From: Artemia franciscana
Lineage: Eukaryota > Arthropoda > Branchiopoda > Anostraca > Artemiidae
DNA: 64,000 bases
NCBI RefSeq assembly: GCF_032884065.1
Contig: NW_027066312.1
Span: forward strand, 124,001-188,000
Reading direction: 5' to 3'
Shown: positions 50,396 through 61,734 of the stretch, piece by piece
Numbering within the stretch: the stretch's first letter is position 1
Layout: each line of letters begins with the position of its first letter
Position numbers and translations under genes: made by a program
The notes under the pieces: model-generated
The model's database searches: none
Seen by the model: only the letters and a program-made list of their open reading frames with translations
Told to the model about the DNA's origin: nothing

Positions 50396-52024
50396 AAGAA
50401 CAAGACCTAAGAGGTCATATGGCACTTGTGACGAGGCAAGAAGAGCTAAGAGCCAAGAGCTCATATGGCATGAGCTCTAAAAAAATTCCAAGAATCAATA
50501 GATTGATTTAAAAGGAAAATCAGAGGCTTAATGGAGCGAATCCAGTACGGTTACGTCAATCACGTTTCTAGGACATTTGCTTATTCTATCCACCAAGCTT
50601 TATCCCGATTCCTTCACTCTAAGCGTTTTCCAAGATTTCCGATTTCCCCTTCCAACTCCCCCCCAATGTCAACAGATCTGGTCGGAATTGGAAATAAGAG
50701 CTCTGAGACATGGATTCCTTCTAAATATCAAATTTCATCAAGATCCGGTCACCCGTTCTTAAGTTAAAAATACCTCAATTTTTCTATTTTTTCCAAATTA
50801 ACACCCCCCAGCTCCTCCAAAGTGAACGGATCCGTTCCAATTATGCCAATCACGTATCTAGAACTTGTGCTTATTCTTCCCATTAAGTTTCATCCCGATC
50901 TCTCCACTCTAAGCGTTTTCCAAGATTTTTGTTTCCCTCCTCCAACCCCTATATCCCCTGACCCAATTCGAGTCGAAAATGGAGCATCTGAGACATAAGA
51001 TCCTTCTATATATCAAGTTTCATTAAGATCCGATCACCTATTCGTAAGATAAAAATACCCCAATTTTCACGTTTTCCAAGAATTCCGGTTTCCCCCTCCA
51101 ACTTCCCCCAATGTCACAGGATCTGGTCAGAATCTAAAATAAGAGCTTTAAAGCACAAGATCCTTCTAAATATCAAATTTCATTAAAATCTGGACAGCGG
51201 TTCGTAAGTTACAAATACCTCATTTTTCGAATTACCCCCCCCCCCCAATCTACCAAAGAGAGCAGATCTGGCCCGGTTATGTCAGTCACGTATCTTAGAC
51301 TTGGTTTTATTCTTCCCATCCAGTTTCATCCTGATCTCTCCGCTTTAAGTATTTTCTAAGATTTCCGGCCCCCCAACTGCCCCCCCACCAATGACGCTGG
51401 ATCCGGTTGAGATTTAAAATAAGAGATCTGAGTTACGAGGTCCTTCTAAATATGAAGTTTCATGAAGTTCCGATCACTCCTTGGTAAGTTAAAAATACGT
51501 CACTTTTCTAATTTTTCAGAATTAAACCTTCCCCCTCCCCAATAGAGCGAATCCGTTTCAATTATTTCAATCACGTATCTAAGACTTCTGCTTATTCTTC
51601 CTACCAAGTTTCATCCGATCCCTCCACTCTAAGTGTTTTCCAAGATATTAGGTTTCCCCCTCCCTACTCCCCCCCCCAATGTCACCAGATCCGGTCAGGA
51701 TTTAAAATAAGAGCTCTGAGACACGATATTCTTCCAAACATCAAATTTCATTCAGATCTGATCAACCGTTCGTAATTACGTATACTTCATTTTTCTTTTT
51801 TTTCCGAATTAACCGGCCCCCCACTCCCCCCCCAGGTGATCAAATCGGGAAAATGGCTGATTCTAATTTAATCTGGTCCGGTCCCTGATACGCCTACCAA
51901 ATTTCGTCGTCCTAGCTTACTTGGAAGTGCCTAAAGTAGCAAAACCGGGACCGACAGACAGACAGATAGACCGACAGAATTTGTGATTGCTATATATGTC
52001 ACTTGGTTAATACCAAGTACCATA
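50396..52024 (-). mobile_element. MS copy 2: minisatellite-carrying element, inverted
   Basis: Reverse orientation to MS copy 1. The left end has the hairpin GACCT-AAG-AGGTC (50404-50416), which corresponds to GAGCT...AGCTC in copy 1 with both sides changed, keeping the pairing. Array anchors 'tcaatcacgt' near 50551, 50839, 51278 and 51560 (one partial unit between the second and third). Then the unique block 'aagtagcaaaaccggg', a GACA microsatellite, and the hairpin 'gtcacttggt'-'taat'-'accaagtac' at 51998-52022. Confidence 0.75.
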
Positions 52025-52854
52025 AAAACAACAAATGTATTCCCCCCTCCCCGTGGATTTCTTAAAACAAATCTACCTGAATGTCTATGAACTGACACCA
52101 CTGGAATAGGCTGAGATAATGTAAAAGAATCTCGGCTCGAGACAAAACACGCACTTAATTAAAAATATTCTCAATTCTAAGCAGAATAGTGAGTTCAGGT
52201 ATAATCGGACATTTTTTTTTTAGTTTCGGCATAGATTTGAAATTTACATCTTCTTTCCTATATTCAATGATTTTTTGCCGACAAGCGAATAAAACTGTAA
52301 AATTTATGAAGGGTTAAAGTTACCTTGATTGATTACCTTAAAATCATTTTCCGAGCTTTAATGTCGACTGATCATTATAAAGACAAAGTGCCTAGAAGCG
52401 AGCTATTCCAGACTGAGGACTAGCCATCATCGAGAGCTGTTAACAATTTGCGGCCGACTGCGAAATATGACTTACAAGACAGAAAAGTTTCACACCGGTT
52501 TTTCAACGAGCAAGTCAGTCAAAGCAAATTACACCACAGGAAATGTCCAAAGGGGCTGAATCGCTCAAGCGATATTTTTTAGAGTTGATTTTAAGGTTTT
52601 CCAAGCAGTCATGCTAGAATATTTTTAGGGATTGCCCTTTCCTGAAATTTAAAAAGAAAATTCTGCTCCATTTACACGAAAAAAATTTAATTCACACTCT
52701 TTGATGATGTAAGTTTCGTTAAAACTGATTATATCTATCTTCAGCTCAAAACATGAGAAGTTAAATGGTTTTTCTAAAACTCCTAGGAAAGCAGGTGTCG
52801 GCTTTTAGTTTTCTGTCATATATTTAGATCTCCTATCTCTACAGCTCTCCTAAT
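52025..52854. other. No gene recognised
   Basis: No repeat family or ORF could be assigned; the sequence is less extreme in A+T than its surroundings. Confidence 0.3.
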
Positions 52855-52958
52855 CTCCTAAGCTCTCTGGATCTCCAATTTGTACAAGCTACGACAAGGC
52901 TGCCCAATCAATTGACAACGGCTCTCATATCATATTTAAATCGCCATTGAGTTTGCAG

Positions 52959-53108
52959 AATATGTAAGAATAAGGTAAAATTCAACATTTGTAAAAAACT
53001 ACTTGTTGAGATTACTCTACATGAACTTGACGTTTATGCTGGAAATCAATTGCTAAATCCTGAGCCAGAGTTAAGTACGTTTCGCAATCTGATTCTATTA
53101 CTAATTGG
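52959..53108 (+). CDS. Candidate duplicated exon, copy 1 (exon iia)
   Basis: Acceptor 'gagtttgcag|A', donor 'ATTGG|gtaat'. The 150 nt are fully open in the required phase (1 + 49 codons + 2): KKLLVEITLHELDVYAGNQ and LLNPEPELSTFRNLILLL. It lies in a ~300-bp duplication (~52855-53145 versus ~53146-53520). Compared with copy 2 it is shorter by 2 + 1 bases, which leaves the frame equal at both ends but different in the middle. Function unknown. Confidence 0.5.
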
Positions 53109-53322
53109 GTAATACAATTTTAACAAAATGTAAAAATCTGGAAAAAAAAATCTCAAAGAATCTCCAAGCTGTACAGGCTACAACAAGGCTGCCCAATCAA
53201 TTTTTGATAGTTTTGCCACAAAAGCTGAAAAGTCGACCTGACAGGTGATCTTTAAGGGCGCCATATTAAGTTAAATTGACAATGGCTGTCATATCATATA
53301 TAAATCGCCAGAGATTTTGTAG

Positions 53323-53475
53323 AGTATATAAGAATAAGGCAAAAATTTCCACATTCGTAAAAAACTACTTGTTGAGATTATTCTACATGAACTTGAATAT
53401 TTATGCAGGAAATGAATTGCTAAATCCTGAGCCTGAGTTAAGTGCGTTTCGTAATCTGATTCGATTACTAATTGG
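53323..53475 (+). CDS. Candidate duplicated exon, copy 2 (exon iib)
   Basis: Acceptor 'ttttgtag|A', donor 'ATTGG|gtaat', 153 nt open: VYKNKAKISTFVKNYLLRLF, then IYAGNELLNPEPELSAFRNL. The last third matches copy 1 closely. The middle is read in another frame because of two compensating length differences. With phase 2 at both borders either copy can splice between exons i and iii. Copy 1 looks more like ordinary protein in the middle, so copy 2 may be the one that drifted. Confidence 0.5.
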
Positions 53476-53635
53476 GTAATACAATTTAACAAAAAGGATG
53501 AATCTGGAAGAAAAAAGAATTGCTTGAGAAAAGAGGAAACAACGAAATTATTCTGCTCCTCGGCATCTAATGAGTTTTTTGGTTCTTCTCGGACCCGTTT
53601 TTGCGTTGTGTTAAAAAAATATCTTTTATTTGCAG

Positions 53636-53794
53636 GCATTTAAGTGCTCTCCGACGGCCGAGTATCAACGTCCCACTTCCTAAAAACACACCTAAAGAAG
53701 AAAGAAGACAACGCCGTTGTCAACTCAAGGAAGAGATTTTGTCAAAGGAGGAACCAAATCACGAAGAATTGGAGTCCAAAAGAAAAGCATTAAG
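53636..53794 (+). CDS. Candidate exon iii of the same gene, highly charged
   Basis: Acceptor 'tttatttgcag|G', donor 'TTAAG|gtattt'. 159 nt, entered with one base and left with two. It reads HLSALRRPSINVPLPKN followed by TPKEERRQRRCQLKEEILSK and EEPNHEELESKRKALR. The second half is a charged, probably helical or coiled segment. Joined to exon ii it reads LLIG-HLSAL. No family recognised and no later exon found; LINE relics follow. Confidence 0.5.
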
Positions 53795-53849
53795 GTATTT
53801 TTCTTTACTATTTTACTATTAAGACCAAGTGAAATAGCAGTTAACATTT

Positions 53850-54340
53850 CTGAATCAGCTACAAATGGCAATTTTCTCCCTAGTCAGACTCTTTTAAAAT
53901 GTAATTTAACTTTTGGTTACAATGGATCGTGGTTCGTTTTCTATAAGGTAGTGGCTACCGCTGCAACAATGATAGTACACACACCTCCAGTCATTGGGCC
54001 AACTGCGATATAGTCATTTTGGATTCAGAAAATGTCAATTAACAAGCTATGCTACGCATCACTTAGTTGGTAGTATTAATAATGCCTCACAAATTGAGAA
54101 GATTCCGAACGCAGTCTTTATTGATTTTAAAAAGGCGTTTAGTATGTTAGATTTGTGTTACTGTTACGTAGACTTAGGAATTTGGGTATTAGAAGTAATT
54201 ATCTTCAGTCGTTTGTCATATTTACAAGGAAAGCCAACGCGAGTTGTGGTTAATAGTACTGCTGTAGCCCAAGCCAACTGTGTAGTCCCCACATCGTTCC
54301 GCTTTTGCAGAACTATTGTTTTTTGTGTATTCTGATGCTT
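53850..54340 (+). pseudogene. LINE-D: reverse transcriptase fragment
   Basis: HFGFRKCQLTSYATHHLVGS and INNASQIEKIP precede motif A, VFIDFKKAFSMLD. Later SRLSYLQGKPTRVVV and the diverged NCVVPTSF stand for motif B. The catalytic YADD part is missing. The family differs from LINE-A/B and RTE by the TSYA and INNA blocks and resembles CR1/L2-type enzymes. Confidence 0.65.
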
Positions 54341-54794
54341 AAATATTTTATCCCTTTGCTGAACAGAATTACGACGTTTTTTGACAACGCAGCGGACGAC
54401 AGGAGAAGCGAGCTTAAATGACAGTGGAAGAGAGCCTAAATGATCTTACAATTCGTACAAATGATGGCTCTTTCAAGTTTGAGTAAATTTACTATTTTGG
54501 TTTCATGGTTTTAATATTAGTAAAAACAGTGATGACTTTTAGTTATATATCATATGTTAGATGTTCATGTAATTGTTAATTCTTCGAAAAATATTGCTTG
54601 CAGTGGTTTTCTAATTAATCAAGTTTGTTTCACGGGGTGCCTGGAATTTGTTGTTGTTGTAATTTGAATTGGAAGAAGCCTTGGGAAGCTATATTGTGTA
54701 AGGTTGCGGGGGCCTAGGTTTGCTTCGACGAAGCCAATTGTTCCCGGTGTCTGTGTATAAAAGATTATTCAAAGTATGATTATTCAAGTTTATA

Positions 54795-56145
54795 TGCAAT
54801 TTTGAAGTATACCACCTGATATCCTGCCCTGGTAAAACCGCAGAGAAATTCACTGCGGTAAAACTTGAATTCTCTGATGCTATGTCAAGAGCCGATACAT
54901 TCAGATACAGTCTTAAAGTAGGATTACTTAAAGGAACGGTCTTAAACGTATTTACAAGTTCAAGGCGATTCCTCGTTGTTGTAAAATTGGCCGGTCGCCT
55001 GAGCATCTCCAGTCGTCTTGTTCCAGTGTAACACCAAAATATGCGCGATATGCCGGTTCCCATGTCTCAGATAGAGACTCGTCTTGCAAATTGTCACCTA
55101 AGTGTGCAAACTGTGGAGGCAATCATCGTTCGTTTAGCTTCACATGTCCTAAACTGAAAGCAATTTCAAGTCGCAATTAGCCAAAAACTTATGAGCCAGT
55201 CGTGTCTTTTAACATTCATGGGGCAAAAACAAGGATCTGACAATTGATGAACTTTACAGTAAGTTTGACATTGTATGCTTTCAGGAACATCTTTTGAGAG
55301 GAAAGAGTGTTAATTTCCTGCGCCGCAGTGCTAATCACTTTGCTTTCGCACGAAATGCTAGTTTAACTTCTGGAAGGCCTAAAGGGGCCTTAGCATGTAT
55401 TACAAAACCAAAGATCAGCTTTTTGTCTCCGTCATGCTATTTTTCTGGCGAGCACTTTCTAGCTATAAGATTCGGCAAAACTGTTTTATTAATACATATA
55501 TGCCTCATGATGAGAAGAATATGACTTATATGAAGAATATGGAATATGACTCTGAATAAATCCTCCAAAGCATGTGCAGGTTTGAAAACTCTCCTCCATA
55601 GAATAAGCAAGGATGGTTACGAATTTATTATTATTGGTGATACGAACACTGAAATAAGGCTTGATTCTATGCGTTCTATGAACCTTCTTGATAGTCTTCC
55701 TGATTATAGAGTAATTGCGAAAGATCTTTTTTCTCGTAGGTACATAATTCTGGCAGCCTATCGGATATTGATAATGTAATTTGTTGCCCTATATCGCATC
55801 TACAACAGTGCACGACCACGAAGATGAGAAGGATATTGATCACCTTCCACTATTGCTCTACTTTTCGATTAGAACAAATAGTACAGCCCAGGTAGATTCT
55901 CCTGCCTCTAAATAGTTTGCTTGGAGTAACTGGAAAAATGCTAATATGTTGCTATATATTTCAACCCTGGTCATACTCTTTGGCTCTTTAGATTTACCTT
56001 TTCATATACTCCAGCTAAGTGTTCGTTATACAAAAAGCAATTATGAACTGAATCAGTACTACAACCAAATTATGTGGTGACTAAAACGTGCTGAGGAGGT
56101 TGCCGTCCTCAGGAGCGAATGAGAAGAAGTATAAGGAAACCAATA
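54795..56145 (+). pseudogene. LINE-B relative: ORF1 end to ORF2 linker, decayed
   Basis: Bases 54800-55180 match the end of LINE-B ORF1, including knuckle residues in SPKCANCGGNHRSFSFTC. Bases 55195-55900 match the endonuclease: FQEHLLRGKSVNFLRRSA, IIIGDTNTEIRLDS (N and D of the GDxN motif kept) and KDIDHLPL after a shift. Bases 55930-56140 match the linker and stop where the reverse transcriptase would start. Both ends are truncated and there are several frameshifts. It keeps the single 'tttcaaccctgg' that is duplicated in the 3.9-6.6 kb copy. Confidence 0.85.
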
Positions 56146-56640
56146 TGAATCTACAGGCATGGTAAAAAGCGCTTGATTGATTTTCGGCTAGTCATGACGG
56201 TGTAGAGGCGCTGAAACACCAAGAGCTGTACTATGATGACCAAAGATGGCAAAGTGATTGATCAAGCTATGGGATGATGATCAGACAATTGACAATCAAA
56301 CATGACCTTTACTGTATTGGCTTGCAAATCACACGATACTGCAACATAAGCCAATTGGAAGTTCGCAAGGACCTGTAACATACGTAAAATCGCACGTTTA
56401 GTCCAAACAATCAAGAAAACGCTCAATATACCTTTTAACTAGTGTTTTTGGTGGTGACGCTTGAAAATTTGGCTACGTTCATCTGAAGACCCACCAAGAA
56501 TTAGAAACGTACTTTTTTGACACTTGAACACTCCTCCCCCAACTTACACAAAGAACTACCAACCCTTCTCCATAATAGCTGAAGCTCTATTATATTAAAC
56601 TGTACACAATTTTTTTAAGCTTCAATCGAATCATCTACTC
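56146..56640. other. No gene recognised
   Basis: Short unassigned stretch between the LINE relic and the tandem array. Confidence 0.3.
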
Positions 56641-57715
56641 ATAAGAAGTTTTAAAATAAATGTCCATGTTGCCGTTTATTTTGTAGCTCTACCCGCACCT
56701 TTAGAAACGAATGCGCTACTGTACGGCATTGCTGCCTCTGTAACGGGGGTTCTATGTTAATATAGTTTTTCGGTAGTTATAAATAAATTGACTATCTCAC
56801 ATTTTTCAACCAACAACATTTTGGCCTTCTTTGGGCTAGAATTTTTGTTTTGCACCACAAATCGCTTTGCTGGGGAGACTTTTGGGCTAAAATAATTGTC
56901 TATGTTAACTGTTTATTTTAAACGACTACCTGCAACTTTAGAAACCAGTGCGCCACCGGTCGGTATTGCTGCCTCTGAAACTGGAGGCTCAATATACGTG
57001 TGGTTTTTTTGGTAATTGTATATCAATTAACTATCTCAGAATATTCTAGCAATAACTTTTTGACCTTCTTTTGGCTAGAATTGTTTTGCACCACATAATA
57101 CTGAAAACGTCGCCTTGCCATGGGACAGTCTTTTTGGCTAAAATAAATGTCTATGTTAAGCGTTGTTTTGTAGGACTACCTGTTCCTTTAGAAACCAACA
57201 CGCCACTGTACAGCATTACTGCCTCTGAAACAGGAGGCTCAATGTGCGTATAGTTTTTTAGCCCAATTCTACTCAATTGACTATCTCAAAGTTTTCACAT
57301 ATCAGCGTTTTGGCTTTCTTTTGGCAAGAATTGTTTTGCACAAACAAAATGACTGAAAACGCCGCTTTGGTAGGGTACAGTCATTTTGGCTAAAATAAAT
57401 CTCTTATGTTAACCCTTATTTTTGTAGAACTACCCGCACCTTTAGAAACCAATCTGCCACTGTTAGGCATTGCTGCCGCTTAAACAGGAGGCTCTAGACG
57501 TGTATAGTTTTTTCAGTAATTCTAAATCAATTTACTATCTCAGAATTTCCACACAATAGCTTTTTGGCATTCTTTTGCCAAGAATCATTGTTTTGCATCA
57601 CAAAATGCTGGAAAACGTCACTTTGCTGTGGGACAGTCTTTTTGGCCAAAATAAATATCTATGTTAATCGTCTACAAAATAACGGTTAACACATACACGT
57701 ATTTTTGCATCACAA
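56640..57715 (+). repeat. Tandem repeat, ~250-bp unit, four to five copies
   Basis: Anchor 'taaaataaatgtctatgtta' recurs near 56660, 56892, 57143, 57403 and 57654 (spacing 232-260). Each unit holds 'cctttagaaac', 'gcattgctgcctctg', 'gaggctcaat', 'gactatctcag', 'ttttgg.cttcttttgg' and 'ttgttttgcac'. Units are diverged by roughly a tenth to a fifth by eye. The array runs straight into HL copy d. Confidence 0.8.
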
Positions 57716-57721
57716 AATGCA

Positions 57722-58995
57722 AAAGAGCGAGGTGTTGAGGAGGGGACAACCCCTTTCATGTACGGAGTAATTTCTGTTCGTTTTAAGTTTTAAAGTCGCT
57801 CCTTAGTTGCAGTAAAAAAAAATGTTTTTTATTTAATTTCTGAAGGTTTTTGAATTAATACATGTTTTGATTTTAACTCACCGAACATGAATATTTAAAA
57901 CACAATTTGCATATTAATATTTGTTTTGGCTAAATGGCTTCCTCATAGTTTTGATCGGACGATTTTGAAAAAAAGGGGTGGGGGAGGAGGCCTAGTTGCC
58001 CTCCGATTTTTGGTTACTTAAAAATACAACTAGAACTTTTTATTTTTTACGAACGTTTTTATTGGTAATAATTATACGTAACTTACGAATTAACTAACGT
58101 AGCGAATTTCTGTATTTGTATATTTTTATTACGTATATGAGGGGGTTAGCCCCCTCGTCAATACCTCGCTCTTTACACTAAAGTTTGAATTTCATCCCAA
58201 TTCTTTGAGAATGACCCCTGAATCACAAAGGTCGTAGAATAAATAGTTGAAATTACAAAAAATACTTTGGTGTAAAGATCAAGGTATTGTGGATGAGACG
58301 TACCCCCTCATATGCATAATATTTTTTGTTCGTTTTAAGTTTTAATCCTGCTCCTTACTTCCAGTTGAAATTTTCTTTTTATATTTATTTTCTCATTGTT
58401 TTTTTTTTAATAATACTAGAAAATCCTGCGCCCCCTTCATGTAAATTCTCTTCCCTCATGATAAATTTCTCCATGGAAAGATCCTCCAATGTAACCCCCT
58501 CCTCCAACCCATCCCCACCCCAACTCGAAAAAGTCCCTCTAAAAACGTCTGTACACTCCTCTATAGCCATTACTATATGTAAACATAATTTCCTTTAGAA
58601 TGAGCCCGTGACATTCTAGGACCACTGGGTCGATACGATCACCCCCGAAAAAAAACACGTATCTGTCTTATGGAAAAAAAACACAATGAAATTCCACATT
58701 TTTGTAGATAAGAGCTTGAAACTTCTGTAGCAGGGTTGTCAGATACGCTGAATCTGATGGTGTGGTTTTCGTTAAGATTCTATGACTTTAAGGGGGTGTT
58801 TCCCCCTCTTTTCCAAAATAAAGCAAATTTTCTCATGGATAAGACTAAACTTGATGAAACTTATATATTTAAAATCAGCATTAAAATTCGACTCTTTTAA
58901 TGTAACTATTGGTATCAAAATTCCGTTTTTTAGAGTTTCGGTTACTATTGAACCGGGTCGCTCCTTACTACAGTTCGTTACCACGAACTGTTTGA
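57722..58995 (-). mobile_element. HL copy d, truncated inside the palindrome
   Basis: Starts in the right arm of the palindrome ('gagcgaggtgttgaggagg') and so lacks the outer terminus. It continues through the undisturbed site 'acgtatatgaggg' (58131-58143) that corresponds to the Helitron insertion point in copy c, and ends with the perfect hairpin ACAGTTCGT-TACC-ACGAACTGT and 'ttga' at 58995. Confidence 0.8.
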
Positions 58996-59790
58996 TGGCT
59001 TTGCATATTAATACCTCTCAGAACATCTCAGAAATAACTCTTAAATTGGTTCCAATTTATCTCTAATAACAACCCTCCTCCCCTTCTGGGATTGGTTGCT
59101 AGGTCTTTCCCGTTGGAATTGCTCGCTAGGGGTTGGGTCAGCCATTGAGTGTCACAGTCTTGATTGAGAGAAAATAACAACAAGAAAAAATATAGAATTA
59201 ACTTATATGTCTTGTACCCCCATTTTCCTATATTTTGAGCAAACTTAGATCATTCTCTAAGAAAACATTTAAAGATTCTCTAAGAAGGAGAATTTTCCTA
59301 TGTTTTGAACGATTTTTTATCATTCTCTAAGAACACATCTCTAGAAATTCTTAAAGAAGGACACTCCAAAATGTTAGGATCATATCGCTAAGAAGTGAAG
59401 AATCGCTTTGTCTGGGTTTATAATACCCTTCTAAAGCATTACTTAGCAAGCAAGTACACTTCAAACATAATGAAACTCTAATAATCGATTTTCTCCTCAG
59501 CATCTCAGTTAGATAGTCATAGAAAACACGTAATCAATAGCTTATTCATTCTAGTAAGCAGGACATGGGAATTTTCCGCGTGTGGAATTAGCTATTTCGT
59601 AGAATCTATTTCCTGAACCATAATGTTAGAAATAGGTTGCTGGTCCAGCTGTCTAGCGCGCAGTTCCATTGGATAGCAATGGCCCTTTTGAATCCTAATG
59701 GCTATAAAAATCATTATAATATGAAGGTTCCCTGAAAAAACGCCTTGAAAGAAAAAGAAATCCCGAAGAAAGAAAAAATCTCTTGAAGTA
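58996..59790. other. No gene recognised
   Basis: Contains a short internal duplication around 'cattctctaagaa' (59250-59350). Nothing else is supported. Confidence 0.35.
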
Positions 59791-60085
59791 TTGTGTAACA
59801 CCGATGTATGTACCGTCATTACGCAACATCCGACGTGTGTGCTATCATTAATCAGCACACGCGTGTGCCCCCGTCACTACGTAACATCTTCGTGTAAGAT
59901 CTCGTCACATCCCACATTTGTACAGTCATTACATAATACCTCACTTGTGCGCTGCCATTATGTGACATCTCACGTGTGTGCCGCCATTACTGAACACCCA
60001 TGTATGCAGTGCCATTACCTAATACCCGCTTATGCACCGTCATTACGTAATACCCGCTTGTGCACCGTCATTACGTAACACCCAC
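59791..60085 (+). repeat. Minisatellite, 28-bp unit
   Basis: About ten units of type 'gtcattacgtaatacccgct' plus 'tgtgcacc'. The last two are identical in length (starts 60039 and 60067, spacing 28). CpG and ACGT are frequent, in contrast to the AT-rich surroundings. An ORF spans it because the unit has few stops. Confidence 0.85.
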
Positions 60086-60356
60086 GTGTGTGTCGTGCTC
60101 AGTTGCAAGCTGGGGCTCCCGACGGGCCCCTGAAGTCTAGCATGTCACGCGAGAATCCGTCACTCCTGCATTGCATAGAAAGCATTCCCTGTGACGTAAC
60201 AAGCAAACCCTATTATGTAGGTGTACAATATACTTGCTCCATAGTATTGTGGCAGTATTACTCTATATTATTGTGGCATAACGTCTTGAGGGACTAGTAG
60301 CTCTAATAATTTACCTTCTGAGTGTGCGTTTAAAATTATTGATAGGTCACTATAAA

Positions 60357-60740
60357 CGAGGATAATACCAGCTATTAAAACTAGAATAAAACTATGGATT
60401 TATTTCGGCCGAGACCTCGGTTCAACCGTCTTCAGTAGAGAATAACAATGTAGAAAAAAGTGTTCTATTGTATAGGAGGAGGGGAAAATTTTGTCTTTTT
60501 TCAATGAAATACCGAACAAAGACACTCTCAATGAGAATACCTCCCTCACCAGAAAAACATTCAAAATTAATGGGAGGAAAGACCCCTGTCCCCCCTTAAT
60601 TGACGCTAACGTGGTGTAAAAAAAAATCATAAAGAAGAAAAAGTGAGGATAATACCAGCCAGGAAAATTTGAAGAAAACTATGCACGTATTTCGGTAAGG
60701 CCCGCCACTCGATCGTCATCAGTGCAGATTAAACCAAGAA
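60357..60740 (-). repeat. Penelope-like terminal repeat pair (tentative)
   Basis: Bases 60357-60440 and 60649-60740 are diverged direct copies sharing 'gaggataataccagc', 'aaaactatg' and 'tatttcgg'. On the minus strand the second contains CTGATGA (60722-60716) and CGAAA (60694-60690), the two conserved boxes of hammerhead ribozymes, at the spacing seen in terminal repeats of Penelope-like retroelements. The first has the degenerate CTGAAGA and keeps CGAAA. A convincing helix III and helix I could not be drawn, so a working ribozyme is not claimed. No reverse transcriptase lies between them. Confidence 0.35.
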
Positions 60741-61734
60741 AAAAATAAGGTACAAGTCTACAAGACAATATAAAAAACCGAACCTTATAGTCAGAGCGCC
60801 AGATTCTGTATCGTGCACCCACCCATGCCGGAAGGTACAAAAATGCTGAGGACAGATCCTAGGGTAGTCGACCATGCTGAAAACGAATATCGTAGGGCAC
60901 ATGTTCGCCGTTGGGGTGTTTCTGAGATATAGGCCAAAAACGCAAAATTTAACCTATAACTAAGTGTGACGATTCAGGATTTTTTTTGCGACTCATTGGG
61001 TTGAGGAATCTGGCGTAATGTTATATCAATCGAAAGAAGAGATCTAGATCTACAAGAATTAGATTTTTAAATTAAAAAAAAAACACTATTTTTTTCTCTA
61101 TTTACTGCAGTTTCAAATAAGTGCTGTAAAATTGAACAAATATCTCAAAGAAAGGCTAAAAACTCGAAATTTCTTCAAGGTAACAATTTTTTTTTCATAT
61201 TCGAAAAGAAAGTGGATTCAATTCCGTACAATTTGAGCTAAAAACATATAAACTATTTTTATTTTTAAAAGGTCTGCGATTTTATTTTTGTAGTGTCACT
61301 GAAATGATCACTAACCGTATCGTGAAAAGGGACATAATATTTTTTTTTTCTTCAAAGGGTAGGAATACTTCAAACTTCCTAACTGTTTAAAATTTTTAAC
61401 TTTTACTTAAAAATAAAAATAGGTTTAAAAAAAATTGTTGACTAAAAAAAGGTTTTTTTTTGTTTTGTTTTTTTTATAGAATAGACGAATATGTTTTCTG
61501 GTGTACTAAGGCGTCAGCAATTACCTTTTTGGGACCTGATTTGCCAATAATACGACTGAGCTATTTACTACATAAAAGAATTCTGCTTCACAGATGGATT
61601 CAGTCGGCGCATTGGAGTTGTCTTACTCGCCCTGCCCGTAAAATTGGGTAATAGTAACTGATTAGGGACCTGTTGTAATTAAAAGTAAAAGGTATCAAAT
61701 AAAATTTTCACAAATATTCCTGATTTTCTTCTTT
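60741..61734. other. No gene recognised
   Basis: AT-rich with T-runs. A 63-codon ORF at 61460-61651 is unrecognised. Confidence 0.3.

Noticed and set aside
60649-60740. A proven hammerhead ribozyme
   Set aside because: The two conserved boxes are present, but I could not draw convincing helices I and III.
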